From Lentzea tibetensis (GTDB taxonomy: Bacteria; Actinomycetota; Actinomycetes; Mycobacteriales; Pseudonocardiaceae), in the NCBI RefSeq assembly GCF_007845675.1, contig NZ_VOBR01000009.1:62001-126000 (forward strand): a stretch of DNA of 64,000 nucleotides, read 5' to 3'. The position numbers and the translations under genes are program-made. Below the pieces are notes generated by a model. It had not been told where the DNA came from. It worked only from the letters and a program-made list of their open reading frames with translations, and did no database searches. Shown one piece after another: positions 33,107 through 41,353 of this stretch (position 1 is the stretch's first letter; each line of letters starts with the position of its first letter).

Positions 33107-34366
33107 TCAGCCGATCGAGTACTCGGTGACGACGGTGTCCTTGTACGCCTTGGCGACCTCGTCGAGCGCCGCCTTGGCCTCCTTCTTGCCTGCGAGGACG
33201 TCGGCGTAGGCGATCTTCAGCGGGTCGAACAGCTGGCCGCCCTCGGGGATCCACGCGCGGGCGTGCGCCGTCTTCACGACCGGCTCGAACGCGGACACGA
33301 CCGCGTTGCCCTTGACGTCGGCGTTGGAGTACGCGGACTTGCGGGTCGGCAGCAGGCCGAGCTCCTTGGCGATCTTGGCCTGCGAGTCGGTCGAGCTCAT
33401 GCACTGGATGAACTTGATCGACGACGTCTTGGCCTTGGTGCCCTGGCGGATCACGTAGTCGTGGCCGCCGACCGGGGCGCTGCCCTTGCCCGCGGCGTCA
33501 CCGGGGACGGGCGCGATGCCGAGGTTCGCGGCGTCGGTGAACGCGGCGCCCTTGAGGTAGTCGGCGACGGCCCACGGGCCGTTGACGACCATGGCCGCCT
33601 CGCCCGAGGAGAACGCGGCCTGCATGTTGTTGTACGAGTTGCCGGGGTCGAGCGCGGTCGTCGCGGCCTTGGCGTCGAGCAGGCCCTTGGCCGTCTGCAG
33701 CGCCTTCACGTTCTCCGCCGAGTTGACCGTGATCTTCTTCGCGTCGGTGTCGACCAGGTCGCCGCCCGCGCCGTAGATGAACGGCAGCGCGTAGTACGCG
33801 TCGTTGTTCAGGAAGAACGACTTCTCACCGCCGAGCTTGGCGGCCGCGGTCTTCAGCTCGTCCCACGTCTTCGGCGGCTCGACGCCCGCGTCGGCGAGCT
33901 TCTTCTTGTTGTACAGCAGCGCGAGCGAGTCCGTGACCTGCGGGACCGCGTACGCCTTGCCCTCGAACTGGGTGGAACCGAGCGGCGTCTCCAGGAAGTC
34001 GCTGGTGTCCTTCGCCAGGTCGGTGCCGGAGAGGTCGACGATCAGGCTGTTCTTCGCGAGCTGGGACACCCACGCGACCTCGGAGCGGAAGACGTCCGGG
34101 CCCTGACCGCCCTGAGCGGCGGTCTTGTAGTTGTTCAGCGCCTGGTCGAAGGCGACGGTCTCGACCTTGACCTTGTAGCCGTCCTTGGTCGCGCATTCCT
34201 GCGCGATCTTGGTGAACACCGGGCTCTCGTTGGGGCCGCTGGTGTCCCAGAAGGTGACCTCACCCGAGTCGGCGCCGCCGCTCGAGCTGCCGCCACCGCC
34301 GCCACAGGCGGTGAGCACGAGGGCGACACCGGTCGCCATGGCGGTCACGAGGGTTGTACGTCGCAT
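33107..34366 (-). CDS. Sugar-binding lipoprotein (MalE-type, SBP family 1)
   Basis: 419 residues. Signal and lipobox TGVALVLTACGGGGG, then a family-1 solute-binding fold: VTFWDTSGPNESPVFTKIAQEC, GPDVFRSEVAWVSQLA, YAVPQVTDSLALLYNKK, FSSGEAAMVVNGPWAVADYL and VGGHDYVIRQGTK. The motifs fit maltose/maltodextrin or trehalose-type receptors; the sugar cannot be fixed from sequence. Divergent from a LacI regulator with shared operators between them. Confidence 0.93.
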   Translation of the reverse strand: MRRTTLVTAMATGVALVLTACGGGGGSSSGGADSGEVTFWDTSGPNESPVFTKIAQECATKDGYKVKVETVAFDQALNNYKTAAQGGQGPDVFRSEVAWVSQLAKNSLIVDLSGTDLAKDTSDFLETPLGSTQFEGKAYAVPQVTDSLALLYNKKKLADAGVEPPKTWDELKTAAAKLGGEKSFFLNNDAYYALPFIYGAGGDLVDTDAKKITVNSAENVKALQTAKGLLDAKAATTALDPGNSYNNMQAAFSSGEAAMVVNGPWAVADYLKGAAFTDAANLGIAPVPGDAAGKGSAPVGGHDYVIRQGTKAKTSSIKFIQCMSSTDSQAKIAKELGLLPTRKSAYSNADVKGNAVVSAFEPVVKTAHARAWIPEGGQLFDPLKIAYADVLAGKKEAKAALDEVAKAYKDTVVTEYSIG

Positions 34367-34410
34367 CGTTGCTGCCGTTCCCTCCTGCTTGCCTCATCGA
34401 CGATGAGGTT

Positions 34411-34527
34411 GTTGCAAGGTTTTGCGGAATTGTTGACGGGGATTTCACTCCCTCAACCATGGTCAGGTCAAGACCTCGGGCGTAACTGAGCCGTAACGGC
34501 GCTGACGCATTGCAAAATTTTGCTGCA
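34411..34527. promoter_or_regulatory. LacI-type operators between the sugar receptor and its regulator
   Basis: GCAAAATTTTGC (34512-34523) is a perfect palindrome inside TTGCAAAATTTTGCTGCAAG. GCAAGGTTTTGC (34414-34425) is a two-mismatch version. The TTGCAA half-site is shared with the operators at 31160-31206. Both lie between the divergent receptor and regulator genes, so one protein may control both directions. Confidence 0.65.
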
Positions 34528-34568
34528 AGCGGCACCCTTGCGCTCACCACTACCGAATGGGAGGCGCC

Positions 34569-35615
34569 GTGCCGGGTCTGTCCGAGATCGCCAGGGCAGC
34601 CGGGGTGAGCATCTCGACGGTCAGCCGCGTGCTGAACCGGCGTGCCGGGGTCAACGAGGAGACCAGGCAGCGCGTGCTGTCCGTGCTGGCGGAGATGCCC
34701 TACACCCCGCGTGGCCTGGGCGCGCTGCAACGAACAGGCGTGATCGGCCTGCTCGTGCCGGAGCTCTCGAACCCGGTGTTCCCCGCGTTCGCGGAGGCAC
34801 TGGAGACCAGGGCCGCACGGCTGGGCTACTCGTCGCTGCTGTGCAACACCCGCAGCGGTGCGCCGATGGGCGAGGAGGAGTACGTCCGGATGCTCCTGGC
34901 CCGCGGGGTCGAGGGCATGGTGTTCGTGTCACCTGAGATCACCAACGTCGAGGTGCCGCTCGGGCAGGCGCCGCAGCCGAGCTACTACGCGAAGTTGCTC
35001 GCCGACGGCGTCCACATGGTCTTCCTGAACGGTGCCACGCCCGCGCTGGACGTGCCGGATGTAACGGTGGACGAACAACTCGCGGGCTACACGGCGACGA
35101 AGCACCTGATCGAGCTCGGCCACGAGCGGATCGGCTTCGTGTCCGGTCCGGCGCGCTCACTGCCGTCCCGGCTGAAGCGCGCGGGCTGGGCCGCGGCGTT
35201 GGAGGAGCACCACCTCCCGGCTGGTTCGGACCTGGTCGCGCACGCGCCGTTCAGCGCCGAGGGCGGTGGCCAGGCGATGGCGACGCTCTTCGAGACGGTC
35301 GCGCCGACCGCGGTGATCTGCTCGTCCGACCACATGGCGCTCGGCGTGATGCGCGAGGCGCACCAGCGCGGTGTGTCGGTGCCGGACGAGCTGTCCGTCG
35401 TCGGCTTCGACGACATCCCGCTCGCGGCGTACAGCTCCCCCGCGCTGACGACCCTCGCGCAGCCGATCGAGGAGATGGCGACGGCCGCGATCGACGAGCT
35501 CGTGCTGCGCCTGGATCCGGATCGCCGCAGGCCGGGGAGCGACAACTACACCCGCGTGTTCAGGCCGAGGCTGGTCGTGCGCGAGTCGACGGCACCGCCC
35601 AAACAAGACACTTAA
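34569..35615 (+). CDS. LacI-family regulator of the sugar importer
   Basis: 348 residues. N-terminal helix-turn-helix LSEIARAAGVSISTVSRVLNRRAGVNEETRQRVLSV followed by the hinge, then a periplasmic-binding-like effector domain (VIGLLVPELSNPVFPAFAEALE, HLIELGHERIGFVSGP, ICSSDHMALGVMREAHQRG, LSVVGFDDIPLAAYSSPALTTL). GTG 34569 is chosen because GGGAGGC precedes it. Divergent from the receptor gene; operator sites lie between. Probably derepresses the importer when the sugar is present. Confidence 0.94.
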   Translation: MPGLSEIARAAGVSISTVSRVLNRRAGVNEETRQRVLSVLAEMPYTPRGLGALQRTGVIGLLVPELSNPVFPAFAEALETRAARLGYSSLLCNTRSGAPMGEEEYVRMLLARGVEGMVFVSPEITNVEVPLGQAPQPSYYAKLLADGVHMVFLNGATPALDVPDVTVDEQLAGYTATKHLIELGHERIGFVSGPARSLPSRLKRAGWAAALEEHHLPAGSDLVAHAPFSAEGGGQAMATLFETVAPTAVICSSDHMALGVMREAHQRGVSVPDELSVVGFDDIPLAAYSSPALTTLAQPIEEMATAAIDELVLRLDPDRRRPGSDNYTRVFRPRLVVRESTAPPKQDT

Positions 35616-35629
35616 TGGTCTGGACCACC
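35614..35629. promoter_or_regulatory. Second DasR-like palindrome
   Basis: AATGGTCTGGACCACC; its core TGGTCTGGACCA (35616-35627) is the exact reverse complement of the core at 12833-12844 and one base from the dre core TGGTCTAGACCA. It starts at the end of the LacI gene, and a TTGACA hexamer follows at 35633-35638. Role is inference. Confidence 0.42.
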
Positions 35630-35705
35630 TTCTTGACACTCCAGAATGGTCAACCTGCGGCGATGCGGCATTTGAGGGACACGGGTCACCCTCGCTTCAG
35701 TAATT

Positions 35706-35716
35706 GGTTCTGAACC
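35706..35716. promoter_or_regulatory. Palindromic autoregulatory operator candidate for the second LacI gene
   Basis: GGTTCTGAACC (35706-35716) is a perfect palindrome with a one-base centre, 14 nt before ATG 35731, where a LacI protein would block its own promoter. Confidence 0.45.
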
Positions 35717-35730
35717 GTTACGGTCACTTC

Positions 35731-36834
35731 ATGGCGCGGTCGATGCATGTGCGACGCCCTGCGACGCTGGCCTCTCTGGCCGCTGAACTGGGCGTTTCCC
35801 GGACAACGGTGTCCAACGCGTACAACCGTCCCGACCAGCTCTCCCCCGAGCTGCGTCGCCGGGTGTTGGACACGGCTCGGAGGCTGGGATATCCCGGCCC
35901 GGACCCCGTTGCGCGGTCGTTGCGCACGCGGAAGGCCGGTGCCGTCGGTCTCCTCCTGACCGAGAACCTGTCTTACGCGTTCCGCGACCCGGCGGCGATC
36001 GGGTTCCTGGAGGGGCTGGCACTGGCCTGCGAAGACGCGGGGACCGGTCTGCTGCTCGTGCCCGCGAACCCGGAGCGCGAGGACGTCGCGTCCGTGCACC
36101 GCGCGGGTGTCGACGGTTTCGTCGTGTACTCGGTGCCCGACGACGACCCGCACCTCGCCGCCGTGCTGGAACGCCCGGTGCCCACCGTCGTGTGCGACCA
36201 GCCCGACATGGGCACGGTCGACCGGGTCGGCATCGACGACCGCGGCGCCATGTACTCCCTCGCACAGCACCTGATCGGGCTCGGCCACCGCCGCGTCGGC
36301 GTCGTCTGCATGCGGCTCGCCCGCGACCGCAACGACGGCTTCGTGACGGCCGAACGCCAGCACGCCGCGCACTTCCACGTGCAGCGCAACCGCTTGTCCG
36401 GCCTGGCGGAGGCGTTCAGCGAGGCAGGCGTCGACTGGTCGCGCATCCCGGTCGTCGAGCGGTTCGACCACAACATCGCGTCCGGCGAGTCCGCCGCGGC
36501 GCAGGTGCTCGACGCGGACCCGCAGATCACCGCGTTGATCTGCTGCTCGGACATCCTCGCGCTGGGCGCGATGAACGAGGCCGCGCGGCGCGGGCTGCGG
36601 GTGCCGCACGACCTGACGATCACCGGTTTCGACGGCATCCGCGAGGCCGAGGCGGCCGGGCTCACGACGGTCCGCCAGCCGGTGCTGGAGAAGGGCCGCG
36701 CGGCGGGCAAGCTGCTGCTCGACACCAACGAGCGCACTCGTCCGCGTTCGGTGAACCTGTCGACGGAGCTGATCGTCGGCAAGACCTCGGCCGCACCGCG
36801 CGGCGCGTCCGAAGAGCGCTGGTTCGGGCCCTGA
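35731..36834 (+). CDS. LacI-family regulator, target unknown
   Basis: 367 residues. Helix-turn-helix TLASLAAELGVSRTTVSNAYNRPDQLSPELRRRVLDTARRLGYPGPDPVARSLR. Effector domain with VGLLLTENLSYAFRDPAAIGFLEGL, HLIGLGHRRVGVV, CCSDILALGAMNEAARRG and TGFDGIREAEAAGLTTV. The loop VCMRLARDRNDGFVTAERQHAAHFHVQRNRL between strands is longer than usual. ATG 35731 begins MARSMHVRRPATL. No obvious target operon is adjacent, so it may act on its own promoter and at a distance. Confidence 0.92.
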   Translation: MARSMHVRRPATLASLAAELGVSRTTVSNAYNRPDQLSPELRRRVLDTARRLGYPGPDPVARSLRTRKAGAVGLLLTENLSYAFRDPAAIGFLEGLALACEDAGTGLLLVPANPEREDVASVHRAGVDGFVVYSVPDDDPHLAAVLERPVPTVVCDQPDMGTVDRVGIDDRGAMYSLAQHLIGLGHRRVGVVCMRLARDRNDGFVTAERQHAAHFHVQRNRLSGLAEAFSEAGVDWSRIPVVERFDHNIASGESAAAQVLDADPQITALICCSDILALGAMNEAARRGLRVPHDLTITGFDGIREAEAAGLTTVRQPVLEKGRAAGKLLLDTNERTRPRSVNLSTELIVGKTSAAPRGASEERWFGP

Positions 36835-36847
36835 TCTCGAGGGACCC

Positions 36848-36888
36848 TGTGGACAACTGACCGGCGGAGCGAGCTGACCTGTGGACAA
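36848..36888. promoter_or_regulatory. Two DnaA-box-like nonamers
   Basis: TGTGGACAA occurs at 36848-36856 and 36880-36888, 32 bp apart, same orientation. Its complement TTGTCCACA is the preferred actinomycete DnaA box. They flank one arm of a terminator-like hairpin. Chance occurrence is possible. Confidence 0.35.
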
Positions 36889-36901
36889 CTCGCTCCGCCG
36901 G
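36861..36901. terminator. Terminator after the second LacI gene
   Basis: Arms 36861-36873 and 36889-36901 pair perfectly over 13 nt (CCGGCGGAGCGAG with its complement) around a 15-nt loop, 27 nt after the stop codon. Confidence 0.7.
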
Positions 36902-37432
36902 CCCGGAATTGTCAGTGCTTCATGGCAGAGTTGAAATCAGGGGTGCCCCCAGGCCGGGGACCCTTGATTCGCTGATCAAGCGCGCCGCCATCGGGTCAGA
37001 CGGCCTCTGGTCTCGCACTGCGGCCCGTTCCGCAAGCGGTTGCTGTTCCGCGACGTCGACCTGGCGGTGCGGCAGGCTCCGGCTCGTCCAGGTGCCCGCG
37101 TGTGCCGAGTACCGCGAACCCACCCTCGCGCGTCGGGCTGATCGCGGTGGACGAGGGTGCGGTGCCGATGGCGCTCACGATCCTCAATTCACGTGGGACC
37201 GACCTCCCCGCCGTGGACGAGGCAGTGCGTGTGGCTGGGTTTCGCCGCTGGCGTGCTCGGGTCGGTCAGCGGGCTGAACCCGCGGGACGCGGCGGAGGTC
37301 CGGATCTTGCGTCGGCTGCGGAACCAGGTGCACGAGCTCACGCCCTGCCTGCCGCTGGTGGAGTCTCGTGCGGTGGCCGACGAGTTGCGCGCGTGGATCG
37401 AGCTGCGGCCGGCGCTGCTCGGCCCTAGGTGA
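36902..37432 (+). pseudogene. Probable decayed coding region, no intact gene
   Basis: About 530 bp with coding-like stretches in different plus-strand frames that do not join. One frame around 37020-37080 gives FRKRLLFRDVDLAVRQ. Another (37130-37230) gives VGLIAVDEGAVPMALTIL and TDLPAVDEAVRVAG. The third, to the stop at 37430-37432, gives LNPRDAAEVRILRRLRNQ and ADELRAWIELRPALLG. The frame changes suggest a frameshifted relic, though a short gene from GTG 37229 cannot be excluded. I recognise no family. The last bases overlap the convergent gene. Confidence 0.3.
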
Positions 37433-38099
37433 GCCGGAAGGGCACCGGCGCGCTGGCCTTCGGCCCCAGCTTGGCCACCAGCAGGTAGTCGCCAGGCCCC
37501 AGCCGCGTGTGCTTCCCGCACCCCGGCTCGGACGTGCTGCCCACCCACTTGGTCCCGAAGTCGAACTTCTCCCCCGGCTGCAAGATCCGCACCTCGTCAC
37601 CGGCCGTGGCGAGGCAGTGGTTGCTCGACCACAGCTGCACCGCGCCGTCGGCCGTCATGACGACCAGCTCCCGCAGGTGCCGCCCGATGTCCCGGATGCA
37701 CGGCACCTTGCCGGTGTTGGAGATCGCGATGGCCAGCCCGACCTGCGACCCGGCCGGGTACGACGGCTTCTCCGGCACCGCGGTCACGCCGATCACGTCA
37801 TCCGGGCACGGCTGCGGCGGACCAGGCGGCGGAGGAGGAGGCGGGGGCGGAGGTGGCGGAGAAGTCGTGGGGCTGGCGGTGGCCGATGAAGAGGACGTGG
37901 TGGGTGTGGCCAGGTCGAAGGACGACGGCGGCGTGGACGCGGCGGCGACGTTGGTCGGCTGGCCGACCGGCTCGTCGTCGCTGAACACCGCACCGATGAG
38001 CCACACGACCAGGAGCAGCGCGACCACGGCTGCGGCGATGGCGGCCGCGCGCCTGCGCCAGTACACCGAGGAAGGCAGCGGCCCTGTGGGCTCGATCAC
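37425..38099 (-). CDS. Proline-rich membrane-anchored protein (Rv3587c-like position)
   Basis: 224 residues. A short cytoplasmic N-terminus (IEPTGPLPSSVYWRRR) precedes one transmembrane helix (AAAIAAAVVALLLVVWLIGAVF), then a Ser/Thr- and Pro-rich linker with a run of twelve prolines. A C-terminal extracytoplasmic beta domain has four cysteines (PQPCPDD, GKVPCIRD, SNHCLATAG, EPGCGKH), probably two disulfides. GTG 38099 is the start nearest the membrane helix. The location beside mutY matches mycobacterial Rv3587c, a conserved membrane protein of unknown function. Confidence 0.78.
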   Translation of the reverse strand: MIEPTGPLPSSVYWRRRAAAIAAAVVALLLVVWLIGAVFSDDEPVGQPTNVAAASTPPSSFDLATPTTSSSSATASPTTSPPPPPPPPPPPPGPPQPCPDDVIGVTAVPEKPSYPAGSQVGLAIAISNTGKVPCIRDIGRHLRELVVMTADGAVQLWSSNHCLATAGDEVRILQPGEKFDFGTKWVGSTSEPGCGKHTRLGPGDYLLVAKLGPKASAPVPFRLT

Positions 38100-38252
38100 G
38101 TGCCCGAAGGTATCCGCACCACCTGGAATTCCGTGGTAACCCCTAGTAACTCGATGCGGTGAACGTGATGTTGACCCAAAAACCCTTGTCAACGACACAC
38201 AGCCGTTCACACTCATCAGGTGGGGTCCGTCCCAGGCCATGGAGGTGTGCTC

Positions 38253-38765
38253 ATGACCGCGATCGACGAACTGCTCAGGCGCAACTACGAGCTCGGGAAC
38301 GTCGTTCCCGGTGACCGCTCGTCACCAAAGCCGTCTCTGCACGTCACGATCTTGACCTGCATGGACTCCCGAATTCGCGTGTTCGAGATCTTCGGGCTCA
38401 AGCAGGGTGAGGCGCACGTCCTGCGCAACGCGGGCGGCGTCGTGACGGACGACGTGATCCGCAGCCTCGCGCTCAGCCAGCGCAAGCTCGGCACCCGCGA
38501 GGTGCTGCTCGTGCACCACACCAACTGCGGCCTCGAGATGGTCACCGAGGACGGCTTCAAGGACGAGCTCGAAGAGGACACCGGCCTGCGGCCGACCTGG
38601 TCCGTCGAGGCGTTCAAGATCGTCGAGAACAGCGTGCGCAGCTCGATGGCCCGCATCAAGCACAGCGCGTTCATCCCGCACACGGACAAGGTCCGCGGCT
38701 TCGTCTACGACGTCCACACCGGCCAGCTGCACGAGGTCACGGCGTCAGACGCGAAGGCTGCCTAG
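38253..38765 (+). CDS. Beta-class carbonic anhydrase
   Basis: Interconverts CO2 and bicarbonate. 170 residues. Zinc ligands and active-site dyad are in TCMDSRIRV (Cys, Asp, Arg) and LVHHTNCGLEM (His, Cys). EAHVLRNAGGVVTDDVIRSL is the conserved core. Size and sequence resemble the short M. tuberculosis Rv1284 type rather than Rv3588c, the carbonic anhydrase found at this locus in M. tuberculosis. ATG 38253 has GGAGGTG upstream. It overlaps the end of the convergent SagB gene. Confidence 0.95.
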   Translation: MTAIDELLRRNYELGNVVPGDRSSPKPSLHVTILTCMDSRIRVFEIFGLKQGEAHVLRNAGGVVTDDVIRSLALSQRKLGTREVLLVHHTNCGLEMVTEDGFKDELEEDTGLRPTWSVEAFKIVENSVRSSMARIKHSAFIPHTDKVRGFVYDVHTGQLHEVTASDAKAA

Positions 38766-39950
38766 CGCGAACTCGCCCACGGTCGACTCCTCGGTGAAGG
38801 GCAGGCCGAGCACCTTCTCGGCCACGGCGACGTCGCCGGAACCGATGGCGCACGCCGCCAGCCCCATCGAGGACGCCACCAGGTAGAGCGTCTGGAACAG
38901 CACACCGACGTTCCGCAGGGTCGTCGCGTACGCGATCGACGTGTACTTCCAGCTGACCCTGCGGAACCGCGACGTGATCACCAGCAGCACGTCAGGCGGA
39001 TCTTCGAAGTCGGCCGGCCTGCGCGCCAGCTCACCCAGGTCCGGGTTCACCAGCCGGAGCACGTGGGCCAACGCGTCGTAGTGGTAGACGCCGCGCTCCA
39101 AGCCCTCGCAGCGACGCACCGCCAGGTAGACCTCCAGGTCGTACGACGCTCCCCCGGACGGGTACGGCCTGCCACCGCGCCACGCGGCCCGGTGCAGCAG
39201 CTCACCCAGCTCGTCGAGGGTCACCCCGCGCTCCCCGTACGACCGGGTCGAGCACCGTCGCTCCAGCACGGTCGTGAACGGCACGTCCCGCTCGCCCGGC
39301 ACGAGCAGCTCGATCACCGGACCAGGCCCGGCAGGCTTGATCGCGGGCGCCTCGGCGTCGCGGTGCGGGTAGGTGCCGCCGACCGGGTGGTCGTGCCGCC
39401 CGGCCCGGCTGCGGGTGTGGAACAGCAGGTCGTGGAACTCCCACGTGCGCAGCTCGGGTGAGTCCTCGCCGCCGAGCAGCCCGGCGGACACCAGGTTCCG
39501 CACGACCATCCGCTCGAGACCGGCGAACGAGCCGATCGGCCGCGCCCGCACCAGTGACGCGACGAAGCTGAGCGACGGATCCAGCTCCGCCCGGTACAGC
39601 GACAGCGGCGACTCCAGCACCAGCCGGTCGTCGGCGCCGTGGAAGAACGCGAACCGCGACAGCCGCACGGGCACGTCGTCCGCGAGGGGCTCGGCGGGAC
39701 GGGCGTCGACGCCGAGCGGGACGAGCCGCAGCGCGTCGCCGAGCCAGTGCACGACCAGGAACGGGAAAGTCGCCAGGAAGCGCAGCTCAGCGGCATCCAA
39801 AGTGGATGGGTCGACGGGTGTGCCGACGAGCCGTTGCAGGCCGAGGTAGTCGCCGCGCACGGTGTGCACGCCCCAGGGGTGGCCGACGAGCACCGCGCCG
39901 TCGGGTGCGGCGGCGATGCGGGTCCGGGGATGGAGGCTGATCATCTCCAT
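38745..39950 (-). CDS. SagB-type flavin dehydrogenase (orphan)
   Basis: 401 residues. The C-terminal about 200 residues are the FMN-dependent nitroreductase-fold SagB/ThcOx domain: LERRCSTRSYGERGVTLDELGELLHRAAW, GGRPYPSGGASYDLEVYLAV, GVYHYDALAHVLRLV and YATTLRNVGVLFQTLYLVASSMGLAACAIG. The N-terminal about 190 residues (GDYLGLQRLVG, RLSRFAFFHGADDRLVLESPLSLYRAEL) match the leader-like domain of SagB family members. Such enzymes oxidise azolines to azoles in thiazole/oxazole-modified peptides. No cyclodehydratase or precursor peptide is nearby. ATG 39950 is 21 nt from the divergent mutY start. Confidence 0.86.
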   Translation of the reverse strand: MEMISLHPRTRIAAAPDGAVLVGHPWGVHTVRGDYLGLQRLVGTPVDPSTLDAAELRFLATFPFLVVHWLGDALRLVPLGVDARPAEPLADDVPVRLSRFAFFHGADDRLVLESPLSLYRAELDPSLSFVASLVRARPIGSFAGLERMVVRNLVSAGLLGGEDSPELRTWEFHDLLFHTRSRAGRHDHPVGGTYPHRDAEAPAIKPAGPGPVIELLVPGERDVPFTTVLERRCSTRSYGERGVTLDELGELLHRAAWRGGRPYPSGGASYDLEVYLAVRRCEGLERGVYHYDALAHVLRLVNPDLGELARRPADFEDPPDVLLVITSRFRRVSWKYTSIAYATTLRNVGVLFQTLYLVASSMGLAACAIGSGDVAVAEKVLGLPFTEESTVGEFALGSLRV

Positions 39951-39971
39951 GGTGGGCCACAATGTGGGGCG

Positions 39972-40841
39972 ATGAGCGTCGACACCGAACTCCTGCTCGA
40001 CTGGTGGGACCGGACCGCGCGCGACCTGCCGTGGCGCCGACCGGACTGCACCGCGTGGGGCGTGCTGGTCAGCGAGATCATGCTGCAACAGACCCCGGTC
40101 GCGCGGGTAGAGCCGATCTGGCACGAGTGGCTGGCCCGCTGGCCGGTGCCGAGTGCCATGGCCGCGGCCAGCCACGGCGACGTGCTGCGCGCGTGGGGCA
40201 AGCTCGGCTACCCGCGCCGCGCGCTGCGGCTGCACGAGGCCGCCACGGCCATCGCCCGCGACCACGGCGACGTGGTGCCGTCCGACATCGAGACGCTGGA
40301 AGGTCTGCCCGGCATCGGTTCCTACACCGCCCGCGCGGTCGCCGCGTTCGCGTACGGGCAGCGGTGCGCGGTCGTGGACACGAACGTCCGGCGCGTCGTG
40401 GCTCGCGCGGTGCACGGCGCCGGTGACGCCGGGCCGCCGTCGACCAAGCGGGACCTCCGCGACGTGGAGGCGTTGCTGCCGCAGGACGACGCGGCCACGT
40501 TCTCGGCCGCGCTGATGGAGCTCGGCGCGCTCGTGTGCACCGCGAAGAGCCAGCGCTGCGCGGACTGCCCGATCTACGAGGCCTGCGCGTGGCAGCGCAA
40601 CGGGCGTCCCGCGTACGACGGCCCGGCCAAGAAGGTCCAGGGCTTCGCGGGCACGGACCGCCAGGTGCGCGGGCTGCTGCTGGACGTGCTGCGCGGCACC
40701 AGCGAGCCCGTCGCCAAGGCGCACCTCGACGTCGTCTGGTCCAACCACACCCAGCGCGAGAAGTGCCTCGACTCGCTGCTTCAGGACGGGCTCGTCGAAC
40801 AGACCGCTTCGGGGCTCTTCGCACTTCCAGGGGAGCACTGA
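39972..40841 (+). CDS. mutY: A/G-specific adenine DNA glycosylase
   Basis: Removes adenine mispaired with 8-oxoguanine. 289 residues. LPWRRPDCTAWGVLVSEIMLQQTPV contains the catalytic Glu. The helix-hairpin-helix and catalytic Asp are in LEGLPGIGSYTARAVAAFAYG ... VVDTNVRRV. The [4Fe-4S] ligands are in LVCTAKSQRCADCPIYEAC (C-x6-C-x2-C-x5-C). It is shorter than E. coli MutY, with a reduced C-terminal 8-oxoG-recognition part. Position matches mycobacterial mutY (Rv3589). Confidence 0.95.
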   Translation: MSVDTELLLDWWDRTARDLPWRRPDCTAWGVLVSEIMLQQTPVARVEPIWHEWLARWPVPSAMAAASHGDVLRAWGKLGYPRRALRLHEAATAIARDHGDVVPSDIETLEGLPGIGSYTARAVAAFAYGQRCAVVDTNVRRVVARAVHGAGDAGPPSTKRDLRDVEALLPQDDAATFSAALMELGALVCTAKSQRCADCPIYEACAWQRNGRPAYDGPAKKVQGFAGTDRQVRGLLLDVLRGTSEPVAKAHLDVVWSNHTQREKCLDSLLQDGLVEQTASGLFALPGEH

Positions 40842-41353
40842 TGCACGCGCTGGTCGCGTTCTTCGACGACGAGGCCGACGCGAAGGTGCGCGGCCTGTGG
40901 CAGCAGCTCGGTGTCAAGCACGAGTACCCGCCGCACCTCACCTACGCCGTCGCCGGCACCATCGGCCCGAAGGCCCGCGCCGAGCTGCGCGAGGACCTGT
41001 CGCGGCTGTGGGTGCCGGACCTGTGGCTGCACACGCTCGGCGTGTTCTCCGCGACGGAGAACGTGCTGCACCTCAGCGCGGTCGTCGACGCCGAGCTGCT
41101 GGCCGTGCACTCGGCGATCCACGACGTGCTGGCGGGCAAGGTGCGCAACCCCAGCGCGTACTACCTGCCCGGCAACTGGGTACCGCACGTGACGCTCGCG
41201 CACGACGTCACCGACGGCGAGATGAAGCAGCTCTTCGCGGCGATCTTCCCGGTGGAGCCGGTCCGCGCGAAGGTGCGCGAGGTGTCCGTTGTGGACACTC
41301 AGACCGGCGAGGTGGACGTGCTGCTCAGGAAGGCCTCGACCGCGCCGCGGTAG
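40841..41353 (+). CDS. 2'-5' RNA ligase / LigT-like 2H phosphoesterase
   Basis: 170 residues with the two HxT motifs of the 2H superfamily: YPPHLTYAVAG near residue 32 and WVPHVTLAHDV near 114. Members hydrolyse or ligate 2'-5' and cyclic phosphate bonds. ATG 40841 shares a base with the mutY TGA (TGATG), so the two are coupled; a role linked to repair or nucleotide clean-up is possible. Its 3' end overlaps the convergent hydrolase by 55 bp. Confidence 0.88.
   Translation: MHALVAFFDDEADAKVRGLWQQLGVKHEYPPHLTYAVAGTIGPKARAELREDLSRLWVPDLWLHTLGVFSATENVLHLSAVVDAELLAVHSAIHDVLAGKVRNPSAYYLPGNWVPHVTLAHDVTDGEMKQLFAAIFPVEPVRAKVREVSVVDTQTGEVDVLLRKASTAPR

Noticed and set aside
36848-36888. Replication origin
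   Set aside because: Only two DnaA-like boxes, no dnaA/dnaN neighbours and no AT-rich unwinding region.
36902-37432. Remnant of disA
   Set aside because: The partial peptides do not show the DisA DGA/RHR active-site motifs or HhH end, so the relic cannot be assigned to disA.
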